In this document: piece by piece, positions 1-10,489 of the stretch
How the letters are laid out: every line of letters begins with the position of its first letter
How positions within the stretch are numbered: position 1 is the first letter of the stretch
DNA from: Earliella scabrosa
Lineage: Eukaryota; Basidiomycota; Agaricomycetes; Polyporales; Polyporaceae
DNA: 64,000 nucleotides
Direction of reading: 5' to 3'
NCBI GenBank assembly: GCA_022605405.1
Contig: JABYQQ010000007.1
Location: 434,001-498,000, forward strand
Made by a program: the position numbers and the translations under genes
The notes under the pieces: model-generated
Databases searched by the model: none
Told to the model about the DNA's origin: nothing
What the model saw: only the letters and a program-made list of their open reading frames with translations

Positions 1-1521
1 CAAAGCCACACACCGCGCGGATTGCGAAGATGTAGAACCCAGGCGGGAACAGAATGGTGAAGACGAACGCCGCACCCGTACTAGCCCGACCGAACACAAG
101 AGCGAAGATGGCGAACACGATGGCGAGGAACGTGGATGCGACGGCAGCGAGTTGCGGGCTCTTTCCGAAAGGCGTCGCGACGAAGAACGACCAACTCGCC
201 AAGGTGAAGCCGAGCAGCAGGTGGATGACGATGACGATTCCGACATTGGTTGCTGTGAATATGCGGAAGTGCCAGATGATGGCGACTATGATCCACGCAG
301 GAAGATAAGCCAAGGATATACTGACATGCCAAGAGCTACGGGATGTGAGCCTACTGATGCCGCGAGAGGAAGGAAAATAGATGCATACATTATGCGGGCG
401 GAGTCAAGAAGACCCATGACTTTCAAGTGGGCAGTCAAGAGGTTCGCCCTCTCGCCCCCAAAGGAGCCCGGCAGTTGATAGGATATTCCAACATAGCAGA
501 TGAATCTATGGGCACAACGTCAGTACATCTTCCGCCCAGGGATGAGAGTTGTACGTGCAAAGCGAGGACGAGGAGAGTGCGAAGTCCCCTGATGTAGCCT
601 GCGGGGAATATCAGGCTTGATCGTGGTACACGGCCCGCCGAGGTCACTCACTTAGTCGAATGTCAGTGAACTGCTCCTCGTTGGTCTCTTGCGTGAACGG
701 CCATTCTAGAGGTGTTTGGGGTGCGTTGCCGGTCTGGAGTTCTATGATTGCCTATATGTGGGATGAGCCGGCATCTTGGAAGACGGATGCATGACATCAA
801 ACTCACGCTATCGATAGCCCATTGAAGCGGCAGAAGCCTCAACTCATAATCACTCGAATGCTTCGTGACGTCGATGTGGAAGAGTCCTCCGTCCGCCCTG
901 AGAGTATAGTTGAGTGGCAGGGTACCGTCGGGACCGGGCAGGGAGTTGAACGCGACGGCGGCGAAACACTCCGAAAAGAGGTTGAAGTTCTGAGGACACG
1001 CCAGGGGAATCTGTTCCGGGGAATCTAACCGTCGAACAGCACCCAACTGTTTGTCAGAGAAGTCACGGGTGATGCGGGATATGACGTCTTGTGCGGAAGG
1101 GTTTGTGCCAGTGCCATTCGTTCCATCTGCCCAAACGAACGCAATCGATCCATCGAAGACGTCGGCTAGTCGTGGGACGGGTACGAATGTTCCGAGGCCG
1201 TACTGAATTGCCGGGGTGAGATGTAGCCAAAGAATGGAAGGAACGTAGGAAGGAGTATAAGCGAGCGATGCAGAAGCAAACTTACGTTGTTTGGTTTGCT
1301 AAGGAATAGTTGGGCAACGGCGAGAAAGATGCCGTATGCAATGGGCATGAGGAAGCATCGTAATACGTTCAGCTACATATACGTTCCACGCATCCGTCAA
1401 TTCGTCTAGTCAGTCCTCGCCTGCACGCGATGGGGTCATAACGCACCCATGGATGTTTACTCATCACGATCCAGTTCTTCCAAAACAAGGCAGCAAACTG
1501 CCTGTAGAACAGCCCCGCCAT
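1..1521 (-). CDS. ABCA-type ABC transporter, 5' part (runs off the left edge)
   Basis: Only the N-terminal part of a full-size ABC transporter of subfamily A is present; the nucleotide-binding domains lie beyond the left edge. The start ATG (CAT at 1519-1521) opens MAGLFYRQFAALFWKNW, typical of fungal ABCA proteins. After short introns, conserved blocks follow: LNVLRCFLMPIAYGIFLAVAQ (first membrane segment), the extracellular stretch with LACPQNFNLFSECFAAVAF, ADGGLFHIDVTKHSSDYE, TPLEWPFTQETNEEQF, then membrane segments around SYQLPGSFGGERANLLTAHLK and SWHVSISLAYLPAWIIVAI. Family knowledge: these proteins move lipids or related molecules across internal membranes. One intron near 512-580 appears to use a GC donor. 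Family call is firm; individual splice borders are my inference. Confidence 0.85.
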
Positions 1522-2137
1522 CTTGTCCACACACCCCGTCCAAAGGTCGCCAGGAAGATGGGAGAAGAGAAGAAGATAAGTGCAGCGCCAAGTGCTCGTT
1601 CCTGGGCTGTATGTTGAGATGAATTGGCACGTTCAAAGTCGCATCGCCCTTAGTCGAATGTTCAGCACGAACGAGCGACAGGGTGGGAGAGGGTGGGACA
1701 GCAATGAAATGGCGTGGCAGCCATTCGCGGGGTATATTTGCAAGTTCGTGGCAGGGCGCAGTCGCAGCGAGAGCTCAAGCCAAGAAGCAAGCGCCAGAGC
1801 ATGCTGACCTCAGCCACTCGGGTGACTCGGCATTCCGTCATCGAAAGTATTACCGATCGAGATCCCGATCCTTTCAATTCTTCAGGCGCTTAGTGCCGAC
1901 ACACCTTCCAAGTTACCGTGGATGTGTTTCCGGGACAACTTTGAAGCAATGGGATGAAATGGGAGAACATTGACCATGTCTCTCCTACCGCAGCATCGCG
2001 CCCGAGTCCACGCAGTACGATTATGTCAGTGTTTGTGTTTATTCATTTCTTATAGTGTGTCTATGTTTATAGTAGATATGTGCCATATGTTGACGCTGCC
2101 TGCAATGTCCATGGCTTTTCGGAAACAGGACGTAGCT
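1522..2137. other. Intergenic region between two minus-strand genes
   Basis: No coding block recognised. It should hold the promoter of the ABC transporter at its left and the 3' UTR of the kinase at its right. Short open frames here have no family resemblance. Confidence 0.5.
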
Positions 2138-3421
2138 CTACGCAAAGCGCTTGTTCTGACGGTATTGCGCGATGATCAAGTTGGCCGTAGAGCCCGTCTT
2201 CCAGTCGATCTCTTCGATTTCCTTCGAACTTGTGGGTTTCCACGACGAAGTCCCCTCCGGGGAGACCAGGACGCTCTCGGTGCTGCCGTTGTCGCAGCTT
2301 TCGGACGAACCGCACGGGCTCAGCCCAGGGACGTCGCTTTCCGACGGGGTAGGCGAAATGTCGGAGGAGGAATAACGGCGGTCGTGAATGGCGAGGTTCG
2401 ACAGGCACAAGCGGTCGATGGCCGAGTCGAACGAGGCTTGCTTCATAAGAGGGGTGGACGGCTCCTCGACAGACGCCCTCGAGAAAATATCTGCGTCGCG
2501 GCGGAAGAACGACTTGGTAGAGAGGACCATGCGACGGAGTTCGGGCAATGTGATGCGCCTCAGCGGGTTCGCCGTCAAGATGGAGGTGAGGATGTCGTGC
2601 GCGCTCTCGGAAATCGGGAGCGTGTCGAGGAGGTAGTCCGGGTCGTTCAGAAAGCGCGCGAAGCTGCTGTCCTTGATCGAGGCCTTCTGCCATGGGTGCG
2701 TGCAGCTGATCATGTTGATGAGAATGATGCCGAGCGCCCAGACGTCGCTCGCGCGGGGGCAGTATTCAACAGGTCCGAAGCATTCTGTGCAAGTCAAGAT
2801 ATAATGAGCGACATGCTTGGGTGACAATGGAGCGGTTAGCTTACCAGGAGCCATGTAGATGGTGGTACCAGTGCCGAAGTCGTCCATCATGCGCTTATCG
2901 GAAGCCAGACCAAAGTCGGCGAGGTAGACCTCGGAACCATCCTTGCTAGTGAGGACGTTCTCCGGCTTGAGGTCACGATGAGCGATGCGCGCGTCATGAC
3001 AAGCCTGGACGGCGTCGATGAGCGAGACGAAGGCACTCCGGAGGAGCTCGTCGTTGTAGAGGTAGACTTCCTTCTCGGAGATCTGCTCGAAGAGGTCGCC
3101 GCCGTCGCAGTAGTCGAGGGTGATGTAGAAGTAGTTGTCGTCGTCGTAGGCATCGTGAAGGCCGACGATGTTAGGGTGGTCGGAGACGACGCTGTGGAGT
3201 GCGACTTCACGGCGGATGATGGCGAGCTCCTTGGGTCCGCGACCGGCCTTGCGGATGATTTTAATGGCGCGGTAGGGCGACTGGAGCTCAGGGTCGACCT
3301 CCAGGTCGAGCGCTTTGTAGACAACGCCGTATGTGCCAGAGCCGAGCATCTTGACGAGCTTGTAACGCCCGTCGATGGTGCAGTTGGTAAAGTCAGGGAT
3401 GGTATCGGCGGCGGTGGACAT
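2138..3421 (-). CDS. Ser/Thr protein kinase, Ran1/Pat1-like
   Basis: Protein kinase with an N-terminal catalytic domain and a Ser-rich tail. Start ATG at 3419-3421 (MSTAADTIPDF); the frame stays open further upstream but without family resemblance. Visible motifs: glycine loop LGSGTYGVVYKA, catalytic HRDLKPEN, DFGLAS, and an APE-type motif rebuilt across an intron (MAPECFGP), followed by DVWALGIILINM. The single intron, 2785-2844, is 60 nt, in frame and stop-free, so unspliced RNA would still translate with 20 extra residues inside the activation segment. The C-terminal about 130 residues are Ser/Pro-rich. Family knowledge: Ran1-type kinases couple nutrient status to mitosis, meiosis or mating. 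Kinase call is secure; the Ran1 subfamily is likely but not proven. Confidence 0.88.
   Translation of the reverse strand: MSTAADTIPDFTNCTIDGRYKLVKMLGSGTYGVVYKALDLEVDPELQSPYRAIKIIRKAGRGPKELAIIRREVALHSVVSDHPNIVGLHDAYDDDNYFYITLDYCDGGDLFEQISEKEVYLYNDELLRSAFVSLIDAVQACHDARIAHRDLKPENVLTSKDGSEVYLADFGLASDKRMMDDFGTGTTIYMAPGKLTAPLSPKHVAHYILTCTECFGPVEYCPRASDVWALGIILINMISCTHPWQKASIKDSSFARFLNDPDYLLDTLPISESAHDILTSILTANPLRRITLPELRRMVLSTKSFFRRDADIFSRASVEEPSTPLMKQASFDSAIDRLCLSNLAIHDRRYSSSDISPTPSESDVPGLSPCGSSESCDNGSTESVLVSPEGTSSWKPTSSKEIEEIDWKTGSTANLIIAQYRQNKRFA
2785..2844 (-). other. In-frame 60-nt intron in the Ran1-like kinase
   Basis: Reads GTAAGC...GCACAG on the minus strand. Removing it joins MAPG to ECFGPVEYC, restoring the kinase APE motif. 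Length divisible by three with no stop. Confidence 0.85.
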
Positions 3422-5414
3422 TTTGGTAGGTGTATTGAAACGGCGTTGAGAGTAAGAGGAATGGTACGAGGTTCTCCAGGAACGTCGAGTGAGAGGATGA
3501 GATGAAATGCAAGCGTGAGCTTGGGGATTAGACGGATATGCGACGATGGACTGTCGAAGGCCGTTGAGTCTAGCTTGGGTGTTCGCCGGGAACGAGCAGT
3601 GGACTGGGGACTTGGAGGGGGCAGGACCACTCCTTATATATGTTTCAGACCTAAGCAGTCCGACCTCTCTGTACACCTTCGGAAGGAGAGAGCAATCAGC
3701 GAAGGACTGTCGGATCGCTTACGGCGACACATCCGCAGTGACATCCGAAGGAGTAGGATTATGATCTACCCTAGTTGGATTCCGCACCAACACACCAGCA
3801 GGCTGGAATGCAATTGTCGATGTAACTCACGCGAATGCATTCGCCGCAGTGATCGCCATGGAGCGAGATCAATGCGAATCATCAACCTAGCAGACATGGC
3901 AGTCAGTAAAGTGCGCTCCTTATGCAACCTTCAGAAGCATATAATGCGTAACACGAATATAGTGACTCTCTAACGATCATCCGATCCGACAGAGGGAGCG
4001 GAAAGAGCACGTCGCCCATGGCCGGCCTCGATTGCAACGGAGGACATATTGCCGTTCCGTTACAATCGAAACCGAGTACCAAAGGTCGATACCAATATCG
4101 TAAATGACTGGGCATAGGCACATGGCGACATACCATGACAGGAGCAACCGGTGCCGACGACCATGTAGGGCCTTTTCCGGATCTATCGGAGACCAGACGA
4201 CGCGTCGGATTTCCGAGCCATCCCTCAGATGGTTACCCGAGACTGAGGCCACACATTCCGACGATGTGGTTAATTGGCGCCATCTGAGTTATGGAAAGAC
4301 GATCGGATCCGGAGCGACCACCGTGACTGCGGCAGTGCGGTTCAGAAATGTTCGCGTTACCTACTAAAGAGAGAAGTTATGGTCAGCGAGCGCAAGTCAC
4401 ACGTAGAGGCATACCAGTATAGGCGTGAACTTCAGGGGACTCATGCATGCACTCAGCATCGCATTACGGTTTGAAGTCACAACGAGTCGCGGTCTCAAGT
4501 GAGGACGGTCGGAAAGTTCTACTTCAAGCTTGATGATAGACCAGGGCGCCAAAATGTCGGGCGCGGCTGTTTCCGGAGCGCCTTGTACCAGCCTCGGAGT
4601 CACAACCACCACCTCACCCACCGCAACTATATCTCTCTTCCCCGCCAACCTCCCTTGTCGACTGTTGATCACTCGAATTTATTTTTCTACTACAACAGCA
4701 ACGCGACTGATTGCTACACCCATTACCTGACTGTGCTGTCACTATCTCTCACTGTTGAGGACGGCTGAGGATCCCAGGGGCGGAGCGACTCGAGTTTCTG
4801 GTGCATGCGCATATAGCGGCATATCACCTTTCCACTCTCTCCACGGTTGGATATGCTCAACTATACCCTGCGGCGCGAGCGTCCACACAATATGTCTATC
4901 TGGCATACCGCTTCAAGTTGTACGCGACTCTGTAAGTTCTCGAAATGTTTCTCTCTGTACGCCTTCTCTCTCAGGTACGCATCCAAGGGAATCGCTCACA
5001 ATCGGTCTGCGCACTGTCAAACTACCTCCGCTTCCATCGTGTCATCATCTTCTGCAACGCCTGCGCCCAACCTGCACCTGCGTGCAATCTGTCAATCTGC
5101 GATGCCGATGGCAGCCAGGCCCGGCGTTCTGCTGAGAGCTACGCCCGAATGTCATGGGCTCTTATCGTTAGCAATTTGATACATTGCACAATGTTTTATC
5201 ACTGCTCGTGGTGCGGTAATTGCCCGTGCAGCTTTCGAAGGTCATAAGTCCCGGATTCTATTGCGCGTGTTGATTTCCGCACCAGACGGCCCATGACTTA
5301 CGATGGCCGAGGCACGCGCATGTAAAGTAAGCCACAAACGCAGCAAGTTGTGGGGCTGGGGGTATGGTATAAGATCGGACGGCGCTGCAACTGGATGTCA
5401 TATCGGCAACCCTC
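3422..5414. other. Long intergenic region, no recognised gene
   Basis: Divergent promoters of the Ran1-like kinase (-) and the 7TM gene (+) should lie at its ends. Between them I see only short frames with no family resemblance on either strand. A Ser/Thr-rich plus-strand frame at about 4530-4730 is low complexity and I do not call it. Confidence 0.45.
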
Positions 5415-6718
5415 ATGTCGAAACCGTACTACGGGCCTGCGGAAGACGAAGACACGATCAACTTGGAGAGGTTCTTCTTGGCCGGAGACTTCATTTCCGG
5501 GATAGGATACGGTATGTTTGCGATTCCTATATCCGCCCTCACTATCTTACACCATCAGATGAGCTCACCAGTGGATACTATTAGGTGTCCAGCTCGTCCT
5601 CTGGATGTCATGTGCACGATACTTGTGGAAGCAATCCCGACAGGGGAAGCGAACTGGCTTCCTCCTGTGCTACATAACGCTCCTCCTGAGTGTGGAGACC
5701 ATCTTTGCCATTGACCAGGCGCGCACAGTAGAGATCATCTATGTCGATAACCGCAACTACCCAGGGGGCCCATGGCAGTATTTCCTCGACACTCAATCGC
5801 AAGCAATCAATGTTGTGTTCTACGCCACCTTTTTCCTCGTGACATTTCTATGCGATCTGCTTGTAGTAAGTGGGGCCACGTCTCTCCATCATAATATTGC
5901 TGAAGTTGTTTCGTAGCTCTGGCGCTGCTGGGTCATCTGGAACGCTTCCAGCGTCTGGAATGACTCAGGACGTAGAACAGCATACCTCGTGACAGTTTTT
6001 CCGGGGACGTTGCTCATCACCTCCTTCGGTGAGATACTCAAACAAGCACCTAACTGTTGGCAGTCACCACGCTGACCCTGCTGTTGTTCTAGTCTTAGGA
6101 ACACTCTGGACGCTTCAGTCCAGTCATCCTGGACTTTCGCTATACAGCGCACTGCCGATTGCGTACGGGACCGCATACTTTGCCATCTCTCTCAGCGTCA
6201 ACATCATCCTCACCATTCTCATCGTTGCACGTCTACTCATGTTCCGCCGGGCACACATGCTCCACCTTCCCCGTGCTCATTCCAAACAATATCTATCCCT
6301 TGCAACACTCGTCATAGAGTCCGCCGCGCTGTACTCGATCTTCGCGATTGTGTTCCTCGTCTCCTACGCGGTTAACAACCCCATCAACCAACTTTGGCTT
6401 GGAGTCATGCAGGCCGCTCAGGTGAGGCACCACACGCTCTCGGCATCCGCGAAGTCGATGTGCTTATGCGCGACGTGTCCATTCCAGCAAATCGCCACAT
6501 ACCTGATCATATACCGCGTCGCGGATGGTACTGCATGGACGAGGAGGACGATGATCACGATTACACTGCCAACTCTAACTCTGCACGAGGGGAACATGGC
6601 CGAAGAAGGAAACCGTAGCTCCAGTGGCATTTGTCCCGTAGTGCCGTCCATCACCGACTCCTTGCCCAAAGACACCAACGCTTTGCACCTCGATGTGGAG
6701 TCCGGGAAGGCGTCTTAG
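5415..6718 (+). CDS. Basidiomycete 7TM membrane protein (DUF6534-type)
   Basis: Multi-exon gene for an integral membrane protein of a family that is greatly expanded in Agaricomycetes and has no known function. Start ATG gives MSKPYYGPAEDEDTINLE. Four introns of about 50-75 nt split hydrophobic segments: LLCYITLLLSVETIF, INVVFYATFFLVTFLCDLLV, AYLVTVFPGTLLITSFVLG, AYFAISLSVNIILTILIVAR and SAALYSIFAIVFLVSYAV. The motif LWRCWVIWN after the third hydrophobic stretch is typical of the family. A short hydrophilic, Ser-containing cytoplasmic tail ends at TAG 6718. It may act as a receptor-like protein, but the sequence does not show this. Exon joins were chosen to keep the membrane segments in frame. 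Confidence 0.75.
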
Positions 6719-7037
6719 GAAACGTCGCTACAAACCCGCTGAATATGAGTAGCTCGCGCGAGAATATGACCTCTCCAATACTTGAATGATTTCATCCTGC
6801 GCCGAGATGTGAAGACATGCTTACACCTATTCGTATGATCACTCATGGTGGGCGATTGGGTAACACGGCGCGTTCTCCGATGAAGAGGAGTCAGCCACGT
6901 GACCGTGTTCGCTACATTGACACCTCCAGCCCGTTCGGCTCCTGCTTGTAGTTGCTCTCACCGTGGACAAACCATCACGAACTCACTTTAGGTCACTGTG
7001 CCCCGCGGCTCCTTATCGAAAATCTGATCTAGACAAC
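6719..7037. other. Short intergenic region upstream of swi5
   Basis: No gene seen; expected to carry the 3' UTR of the 7TM gene and the swi5 promoter. Confidence 0.4.
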
Positions 7038-7537
7038 ATGCACGCAAGGACGTCGGCGAAGGTACAGTGGTCGCGCAGACGCTGACTATATGCGACGGGT
7101 CCGCTCATCGCGTCGTCGACAGGCTCAACAAGCACGCATAGAGGCGTTGAAAGCGGAGATAGACTGTCTCCAGCAGACTCTAGGGTGAGTCCATCGACTC
7201 CGACTCCGCGTTCCGTCCGTGTTGGTACGACGCTCTTGAGTTGCAGGGAGAATGAGAACGCAGAGCAGATCGTGTCGCGACATATCAAGCTCCTTCATCG
7301 GTACAACGAAGCGAAGGACGCGACTCAGGTACGTCCCCACTCTCCCGATGTATGAGAACATACATGCACGCTCTTCTCTGTTTCCTAGATCCTCATAGGA
7401 AAGGTGAGCGGCGGGCATGAGGACGATAGAAGCTTGGCCTGACACGCAGGTATATGCGCATATAACAGCTTTCGGCATACCGGCAGACAACTATACGGCA
7501 ACTTCACAACGACTTTGGGCTGAAGGACGACGATTGA
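7038..7537 (+). CDS. swi5: Swi5/Sae3-like recombination mediator
   Basis: Small multi-exon gene for a Swi5-family protein, which with its Sfr1 or Mei5 partner helps load Rad51/Dmd-type recombinases onto DNA in homologous recombination. Visible blocks: RIEALKAEIDCLQQTL (coiled coil), then after an intron GENENAEQIVSRHIKLLHRY and NEAKDATQ, then ILIGK, and the C-terminal TIRQLHNDFGLKDDD before TGA 7535-7537. The order and spacing match Swi5. The start is uncertain: ATG 7038 followed by a 61-nt intron (with a CTGAC branch site) gives MHARTSAK then AQQARIEAL; ATG 7090 without that intron would also work. A few residues usually found between ILIGK and TIRQL seem to be missing, so one small exon may be mis-joined. 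Confidence 0.72.
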
Positions 7538-7815
7538 TAGGTCTTGGTATGGAGAATAGACACGGTGTCATCGTGCTTGCTGGGCTATGGGTTCTTCTGG
7601 ACTTCGCGCGGACCAACGGCCGTCTATAGCTGCCGAAAAGAGGCTCGTACGATTCGGTTAAATGGGCATTACAATATGACAGATGGTGCTATGGATTCCA
7701 ATAAGAGAGTCGATGGCCTCATCGTCCATGGAGAATACAAAACTACAGAGGGAGGATATGAAGATGATTGGAGGAAGAGGTATGGATCATGGATACAACA
7801 TACTTTTGCGAGATT

Positions 7816-8642
7816 TCAAGCTACCAGGGAGCCGCGGTAGCCATCACCGCGACGGGACGCAGAAATGCCTCGGACGAGTACAACAAGAAGCGCGAGAGTT
7901 ACGAAGAGCCTGAGGTCATAGAGTAAGCTTTGGGAGGGAAGAGAAACCGTCGAGTCGAGTGAGGACATACCAGACGACCCAAGCAAAGCCCTCCAGTGCA
8001 TTGAGCTGTCCGCAGTACGTGAAGTGCTGGCTGTGTCACAGCATGAACATCTTGGGGGATCGGGGGTACGATGAGCACAGAAATAGCGCACCTGCAGTTG
8101 AGTCCTCCCCCAAGCGCAGCAGTGATCGCAGCAGCTCCCGCCGTCCAGAATATCCAAGTCAGGATCAGGCTGTTGCATATCCCCCAGCCTCGTCAGAACG
8201 CCTCTCGTCCTCGGGAAATGCGCGCAAGTTGACTTACAAGATGGCATGGCTGAGAACACTGGTCAAGAGGCCGCTCGTGGAGTGGAGGAAGAGTGCGAAG
8301 TAGAAGAGACCGAAGAAGATCGTCCAGCAGGATGTGAAGAGCAGGAACCGCGTGCGGTCGCGCACGTCGATGGAGAGGTAGTCGTGGCGGAGATTAAACC
8401 TGCTCACGAGCCAGGCGGAATCCGCGAGCTATGGACCACCATGCGGACATGAGCGTTGTGGCGGCGAAGCTTGGGCAGATTGACGCAGAAACGTACCTCG
8501 ATTATACTAAAGAGGATGATGAAGCCGAACACCACTGTGAGCCGCCGCGGTGCAGCAGCATGTCAGCTTCATACGCTGGAGAATCCAAAACGAACGACGC
8601 ACCAGGGTGTCCACGGCGCACATGCCTGTCGAAGTCAACCAT
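7816..8642 (-). CDS. MARVEL-domain four-helix membrane protein
   Basis: Minus-strand gene with at least four introns. Start ATG at 8640-8642 gives MVDFDRHVRRGHP. Spliced blocks: VVFGFIILFSIIELADSAWL (TM1), NLRHDYLSIDVRDRTRFLLF, FTSCWTIFFGLFYFALFL (TM2), LTWIFWTAGAAAITAALGGG (TM3), CGQLNALEGFAWVVWLFVTL to ALLVVLVRGISASRRGDGYR (TM4), ending GSLVA at TGA 7816. This TM order, with the DRxRFL segment and the Ala-rich AGAAAITAALGGG helix, is the fungal MARVEL pattern. Family knowledge: MARVEL proteins sit in sterol-rich membrane zones and take part in membrane apposition or cortical patches. Converges on swi5 with a 278-nt gap. Confidence 0.78.
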
Positions 8643-10489
8643 GTCGTGCAGTAAGCGTGGAGGTCGTGAGGGTCGTGAGTTCAGAGACGAGTGTGCAGAT
8701 GCAGGATGAGGGGCGCGAAGGGCGGGCGGTGGGGCTGGGGGCGGTGAGAGAGATTATGTACAATTGAGAGCGACCTGCGGCGAGCGTGGACGACTTGTGC
8801 GGATCCGGAGCAGAACGCGGCTGACAGCGCCCACACGAGGCGCGTGACGTCATTCCATCTATGACGGCGGATCACGATCGGCCTACGGGCACTCAGGTAA
8901 CTGACGACGATGGGACCGCGGAACCGCGTCTTACGATAGTGGAGGGGGACAAACATAATGTTCATGCTGCTGAGAGAAGCCTGGTCTCAACTACAAGATT
9001 CATCGCACTCAGGAGAGACTCTTGTGGGAGCGTATGCATATCACAGTCCAAGGCGGGGTGATCAGAGCACGTAGGTCTCAATATCGAATACGAGGTACAG
9101 CACAAGGTAGAGTGCGATTTTCCCTGCCAGGTGACTGATTAAGATTTCGGGGTGAGTCTATTACACCTTCAGAAGGAGGTACCCGAGGCAAGGAGCCTGA
9201 TGAATCCCAGCAAGTTGTTCCATCATGCCTCGATATCGAAGGTAATCTGCCATGATAGCTCTACATCGTGGCAACCTGTGTTACAGTAGTCAGTTTTGTG
9301 AGTCATAAGCACATGGCATGTGGACGTACTTGGACGTACTGAACGACGGCTTGCAGTCACAGTGCCAGTGGAAGGAGTCGGCTCCTAAAAGCCTATGCTC
9401 TCTGCAGCTGTCCTCGAGTGCGCGAACAACATCACGTCGCACTCGGACACATAGCGTACTTACGTCTCCCCCACGTTATACTTACGATGGACTGCCACCG
9501 AGGAACATGAAATTTACTGCACCTCCGGTGGGGCGGGTTGGTGGCCGACCCACGAAGCTGGGAATACAATCTGCAGGTTGTGCATCTTGTAAGCGGTTCG
9601 AATGTGGATGGTCGAGACTGTGCCTCATCAGATTACCTCTGGTGGTCTCGGTATCTGAACGATCTGAACATTGGTGCAGGTGAGATGAAAGGCTGTGGTC
9701 TTCTCTCCACGACGTCGACGACATGGACACCAGCGCTGGGAGCTGCTGGGAGATGCCATCGCGGTCATCGCCTCCCTCATCAGGGGTTCAAATCCGAAGG
9801 TTCGGCTGATGAGATACAGTCAGGATACAGTGCGATATACGTTGACCGTTCGTGAGTTGGTCGACCTCGGACGAGAATACATACAATTGGACGGTGTGCC
9901 CGCATGCGCCCGCGCTCGTGCTCGTACTTCTGGATGCTCCTCGGCACAATTGGGGAGGGTTTGATGTACCCAGTGGAGAGAACGAAGACCTGCAGAGAGT
10001 CCTAGGCTGGATATGTGCAACTGAGACAAGGTGGGGGAGAAGAATGCATGTGCTCGTTGCGATATCAGACCGCAACGTTAGGGGAGAATTAGCGCCGGGG
10101 TCGCATAGACCGGCTTCTGAACTTGGACAAAACTCTGCCTCGCACGACCACCAACCCACCTTCTTGCTCTTCTTGTCTCTATCTCGCACGCATACATTCG
10201 CTCACAGCTCTAATCATCCGCACATCGTCGCCGGCGCCGTCGACGTCTCTGAAGCTACTCGCTAGAAGGCCGACTACGACGGCCGCGAGGCATCACAGCT
10301 TGCCTTCGGATCCTTTCCAACTCGTGGCCTGCACGCTTCAAGCCCACGCAACAACCTCCCCTGCGCCTAACAAGTTTCTTCTTCTGGATTTTTTCTGCCT
10401 CCCTCTTATTCCTCGCCGTCTTTCACTCGGCCCTTCACATCCTCGACGCCGCTTTTGCGCCGCTCGACTCGCTCCCCACCAAACTCTGC
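8643..10489. other. Long intergenic stretch, no recognised gene
   Basis: Both strands carry only short frames. A plus-strand frame around 9695-9964 and another at 9852-10265 look partly protein-like but have no family match I recognise. The pyrimidine-rich stretch from about 10135 to 10480 looks like the promoter and 5' UTR of the following kinase gene. Confidence 0.4.

Noticed and set aside
2067..3630. Other-frame ORFs inside the Ran1-like kinase (208, 247, 175 and 284 residues)
   Set aside because: Shadows of a GC-rich kinase gene whose own frame carries all catalytic motifs.
9780..9800. tRNA B-box-like GGTTCAAATCC
   Set aside because: The bases around it do not form a T-stem (AGGGG against CCGAA) and no A box or acceptor stem is found.
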